Shown here: one piece after another, positions 31,721 to 33,218 of the stretch | Numbering within the stretch: the first letter of the stretch is position 1 | Layout of the letters: every line of letters begins with the position of its first letter | NCBI GenBank assembly: GCA_017470505.1 | Contig: JAFUYO010000050.1 | Span: 1-33,218 of the forward strand | Reading direction: 5' to 3' | DNA: 33,218 nt | Origin: Butyrivibrio sp. | GTDB lineage: Bacteria; Bacillota; Clostridia; Lachnospirales; Lachnospiraceae | Program-made: the position numbers and the translations under genes | The notes under the pieces: model-generated | Seen by the model: the letters and a program-made list of their open reading frames with translations, nothing else | Told to the model about the DNA's origin: nothing | Databases searched by the model: none

Positions 31721-32983
31721 TCACTCAACAAGCGTCGGGTTCTCGTCCACAACCCAGGGGAGGCCGTACTCATTCAGCATCTCCATGTAGGGGTCGGGGT
31801 CGAACTCGTCGGTTGTATATACGCCGGGCTTCTTCCAGGCGCCGGTGAGAACGAGGGCTGTTCCGATCATCGCAGGTACGCCTGTCGTGTAGCTGATGGC
31901 CTGGCTGCCGAGCTCTTTGTAGCACTCCTGGTGGTCGCAGACATTGTAGATGTAGACTTTTTTCTCCTGTCCGTCCTTGATGCCTGTGAAGATGCAGCCA
32001 ATGTTTGTCTTTCCGACAGTCCTGGGACCGAGACTTGCGGGGTCAGGAAGAAGCGCCTTCAAAAACTGAATTGGAACGATATCCTTTCCTTCGAATTTGA
32101 TCGGTGTGGTTGAGAGCATCCCGACATCCTCAAGACACCTCATATGGTCCAGATAGCTCTGACCAAAAGTCATGAAAAACCTGATTCTCTTAACCTCGGG
32201 GAAGTTCCTTCCAAGTGCTTCGATCTCCTCGTGGTGCAGAAGATACATATCCTTCTTTCCAACCTGAGGGAAATCGTACTCCCTCTTTATCTCCATCGGC
32301 TTTGTCTCAATCCAGTGTCCATTCTCCCAGTAGCTGCCGTTTGCCGACACCTCGCGGAGATTGATCTCGGGATTAAAGTTCGTCGCAAATGCGTAGCCGT
32401 GGTCTCCGCCGTTGCAGTCAAGAATATCGATAGTGTGAATCTCATCAAAGAAATGCTTTTTGGCGTAGGCTGTGAACACGCTGGTAACACCGGGGTCAAA
32501 CCCTGTTCCGAGAAGGCCTGTTATGCCCGCTTCCTTAAACCTGTCCATGTAAGCCCACTGATAGCTGTAGTCGAAGTAGGCTGTGAAGCCCTTCTCTTTG
32601 CACCTCTTCTCGTAGGCAGCGCGCCACTTGGGCTCATCTGTATCCTCCGGCTCATAGTTGGCGGTATCGATATAGTCCACCCGGCACTCAAGACATGCGT
32701 CCATGATGGCAAGATCCTGATAGGGAAGCGCAACGTTCAAAACCGCATCCGGCTTGTACTCTTTTATCAGCCTGACAACGTCCGCCACATCGTCTGCGTT
32801 GACAGTAGCCGTCGTGATTTTTACCGGCGCCCCGCTCTTTTCAATCTTCTCCTTCATAGCCTCGCACTTACTAACCGTGCGGCTTGCAAGGCGCATCTCC
32901 GAAAAGACCTTGCTGTTTAGTGCGCACTTCTGGATTGCAACCTGCGCAACTCCGCCGCACCCTATTACTAAAAGTCTGCTCAT
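31721..32983 (-). CDS. Carboxynorspermidine/carboxyspermidine synthase (saccharopine dehydrogenase family)
   Basis: A 420-residue NAD(P)H-dependent enzyme that condenses aspartate semialdehyde with putrescine or diaminopropane to give carboxyspermidine or carboxynorspermidine. The Rossmann motif is at the very start (LLVIGCGGVAQVAIQKCALN), followed by AVLNVALPYQDLAIMDACLE, DYIDTANYEP, GLLGTGFDPGVTSVFTAYA and DCNGGDHGYAFATNFNPEIN. The last two are typical of carboxy(nor)spermidine synthases rather than lysine-pathway saccharopine dehydrogenases, and the pairing with nspC confirms the role. Length is standard. AAGGGGG precedes the ATG by about 8 nt. It is the first polyamine gene in transcription order, and palindromic element copy 3 follows its stop. 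Confidence 0.93.
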   Translation of the reverse strand: MSRLLVIGCGGVAQVAIQKCALNSKVFSEMRLASRTVSKCEAMKEKIEKSGAPVKITTATVNADDVADVVRLIKEYKPDAVLNVALPYQDLAIMDACLECRVDYIDTANYEPEDTDEPKWRAAYEKRCKEKGFTAYFDYSYQWAYMDRFKEAGITGLLGTGFDPGVTSVFTAYAKKHFFDEIHTIDILDCNGGDHGYAFATNFNPEINLREVSANGSYWENGHWIETKPMEIKREYDFPQVGKKDMYLLHHEEIEALGRNFPEVKRIRFFMTFGQSYLDHMRCLEDVGMLSTTPIKFEGKDIVPIQFLKALLPDPASLGPRTVGKTNIGCIFTGIKDGQEKKVYIYNVCDHQECYKELGSQAISYTTGVPAMIGTALVLTGAWKKPGVYTTDEFDPDPYMEMLNEYGLPWVVDENPTLVE

Positions 32984-33015
32984 TTTTTATTCCCCCTTGT
33001 ATTGGTCCTAATGTG

Positions 33016-33029
33016 TACCGCCTGCGGTA
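33016..33029 (-). promoter_or_regulatory. Palindrome upstream of the synthase gene
   Basis: TACCGC, a 2-nt gap and GCGGTA form an inverted repeat 33 bp before the ATG at 32983. It would lie in the 5' leader or at the promoter and could be an operator or small hairpin. I could not identify convincing promoter hexamers here. Confidence 0.35.
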
Positions 33030-33096
33030 ATTCGACATGTGAGAAGTCCTGATGTCATTTATCCCTTAGGACAGTCTTTAGGAACTGTAGCGAAAT

Positions 33097-33217
33097 AACT
33101 TGAACATTTTACTTGCCTGATTTCCCAAATGCTGCGTCAAGAGCCTTAACAATGCCCGCATTGTCTGCGTTTTCTTCCTTGCCTTTGAAAAATCATTCTG
33201 CGTAAAATGTTCAGTTA
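33097..33217. repeat. Inverted-repeat element at the right edge
   Basis: TGAACATTTTAC (33101-33112) is perfectly inverted at 33202-33213, and the similarity continues outward (AACT... and ...GTTAA) and inward (TGATTT at 33117 and AAATCA at 33190). The centre holds ACAATGC/GCATTGT (33149-33155/33158-33164). No ORF is visible. The size and layout resemble a MITE, but the window ends too soon to look for a target duplication. Confidence 0.5.
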
Positions 33218-33218
33218 A

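Noticed and set aside
32144-32920. Plus-strand ORF of 258 codons
   Set aside because: Lies wholly opposite the well-supported synthase gene; the product has no recognisable motif and its start has no ribosome binding site.

Overview
The window looks like chromosome of a gut or rumen Lachnospiraceae bacterium (Butyrivibrio-like is my best guess; the genus is inference). The reasons are a LoaP-type antiterminator beside exopolysaccharide (EPS) genes, a Rex repressor, the agmatine/carboxyspermidine polyamine route, low-GC intergenic DNA with strong AGGAGG-type ribosome binding sites, and a decayed nuclease-like gene of a kind I associate with that family. Almost everything is on the minus strand. 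I saw no rRNA, tRNA, CRISPR array or intact transposase gene.

Region 1 (1-7.6 kb) is the head of a surface-polysaccharide locus. In transcription order (right to left) it holds a sortase-B-like protein without catalytic His and Cys, a small secreted protein, loaP, a two-stem RNA hairpin, a terminator, an SH3-domain membrane protein, a Wzz-like chain-length protein, an XRE regulator and a small gene with a damaged or unusual start. A plus-strand XRE regulator and a LytR-CpsA-Psr (LCP) protein lie just upstream. The hairpin-terminator pair right after loaP is a good candidate LoaP target.

Region 2 (7.6-15.5 kb) is housekeeping: an nnr-alr-cheY-like operon, a rex operon with a coiled-coil protein, a chemotaxis receptor and a TRIC-type membrane protein preceded by a 14-codon leader ORF. 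A 145-bp element with perfect 19-bp terminal inverted repeats and an 8-bp target duplication sits in the rex leader, between its promoter and its ribosome binding site.

Region 3 (15.5-33.2 kb) is a polyamine locus split by an unusual operon. Carboxy(nor)spermidine synthase, carboxynorspermidine decarboxylase (nspC), agmatine deiminase (aguA) and N-carbamoylputrescine amidase (aguB) together convert agmatine to putrescine and on to spermidine or norspermidine. Between aguA and aguB lies a 10.5-kb operon: a 2146-residue protein built of repeated modules and Lys/Glu/Asn-rich linkers, a GNAT acetyltransferase, and a protein with two papain-like domains (the first lacking catalytic residues) whose gene is split by a frameshift. 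I recognise no described system in this operon.

The strongest non-coding signal is a roughly 200-235 bp palindromic element present three times, each copy 20-60 bp beyond the stop codon of a polyamine gene (aguB, nspC, the synthase). It alternates TTTGACCC-like and TTCACTATA-like boxes whose spacing agrees to within 1-2 bp between copies although the sequence between boxes has diverged. A 73-bp tandem repeat carrying a 16-bp palindrome forms the aguB upstream region. The most novel material is therefore the giant-protein/GNAT/papain operon and the box-palindrome family tied to polyamine genes.
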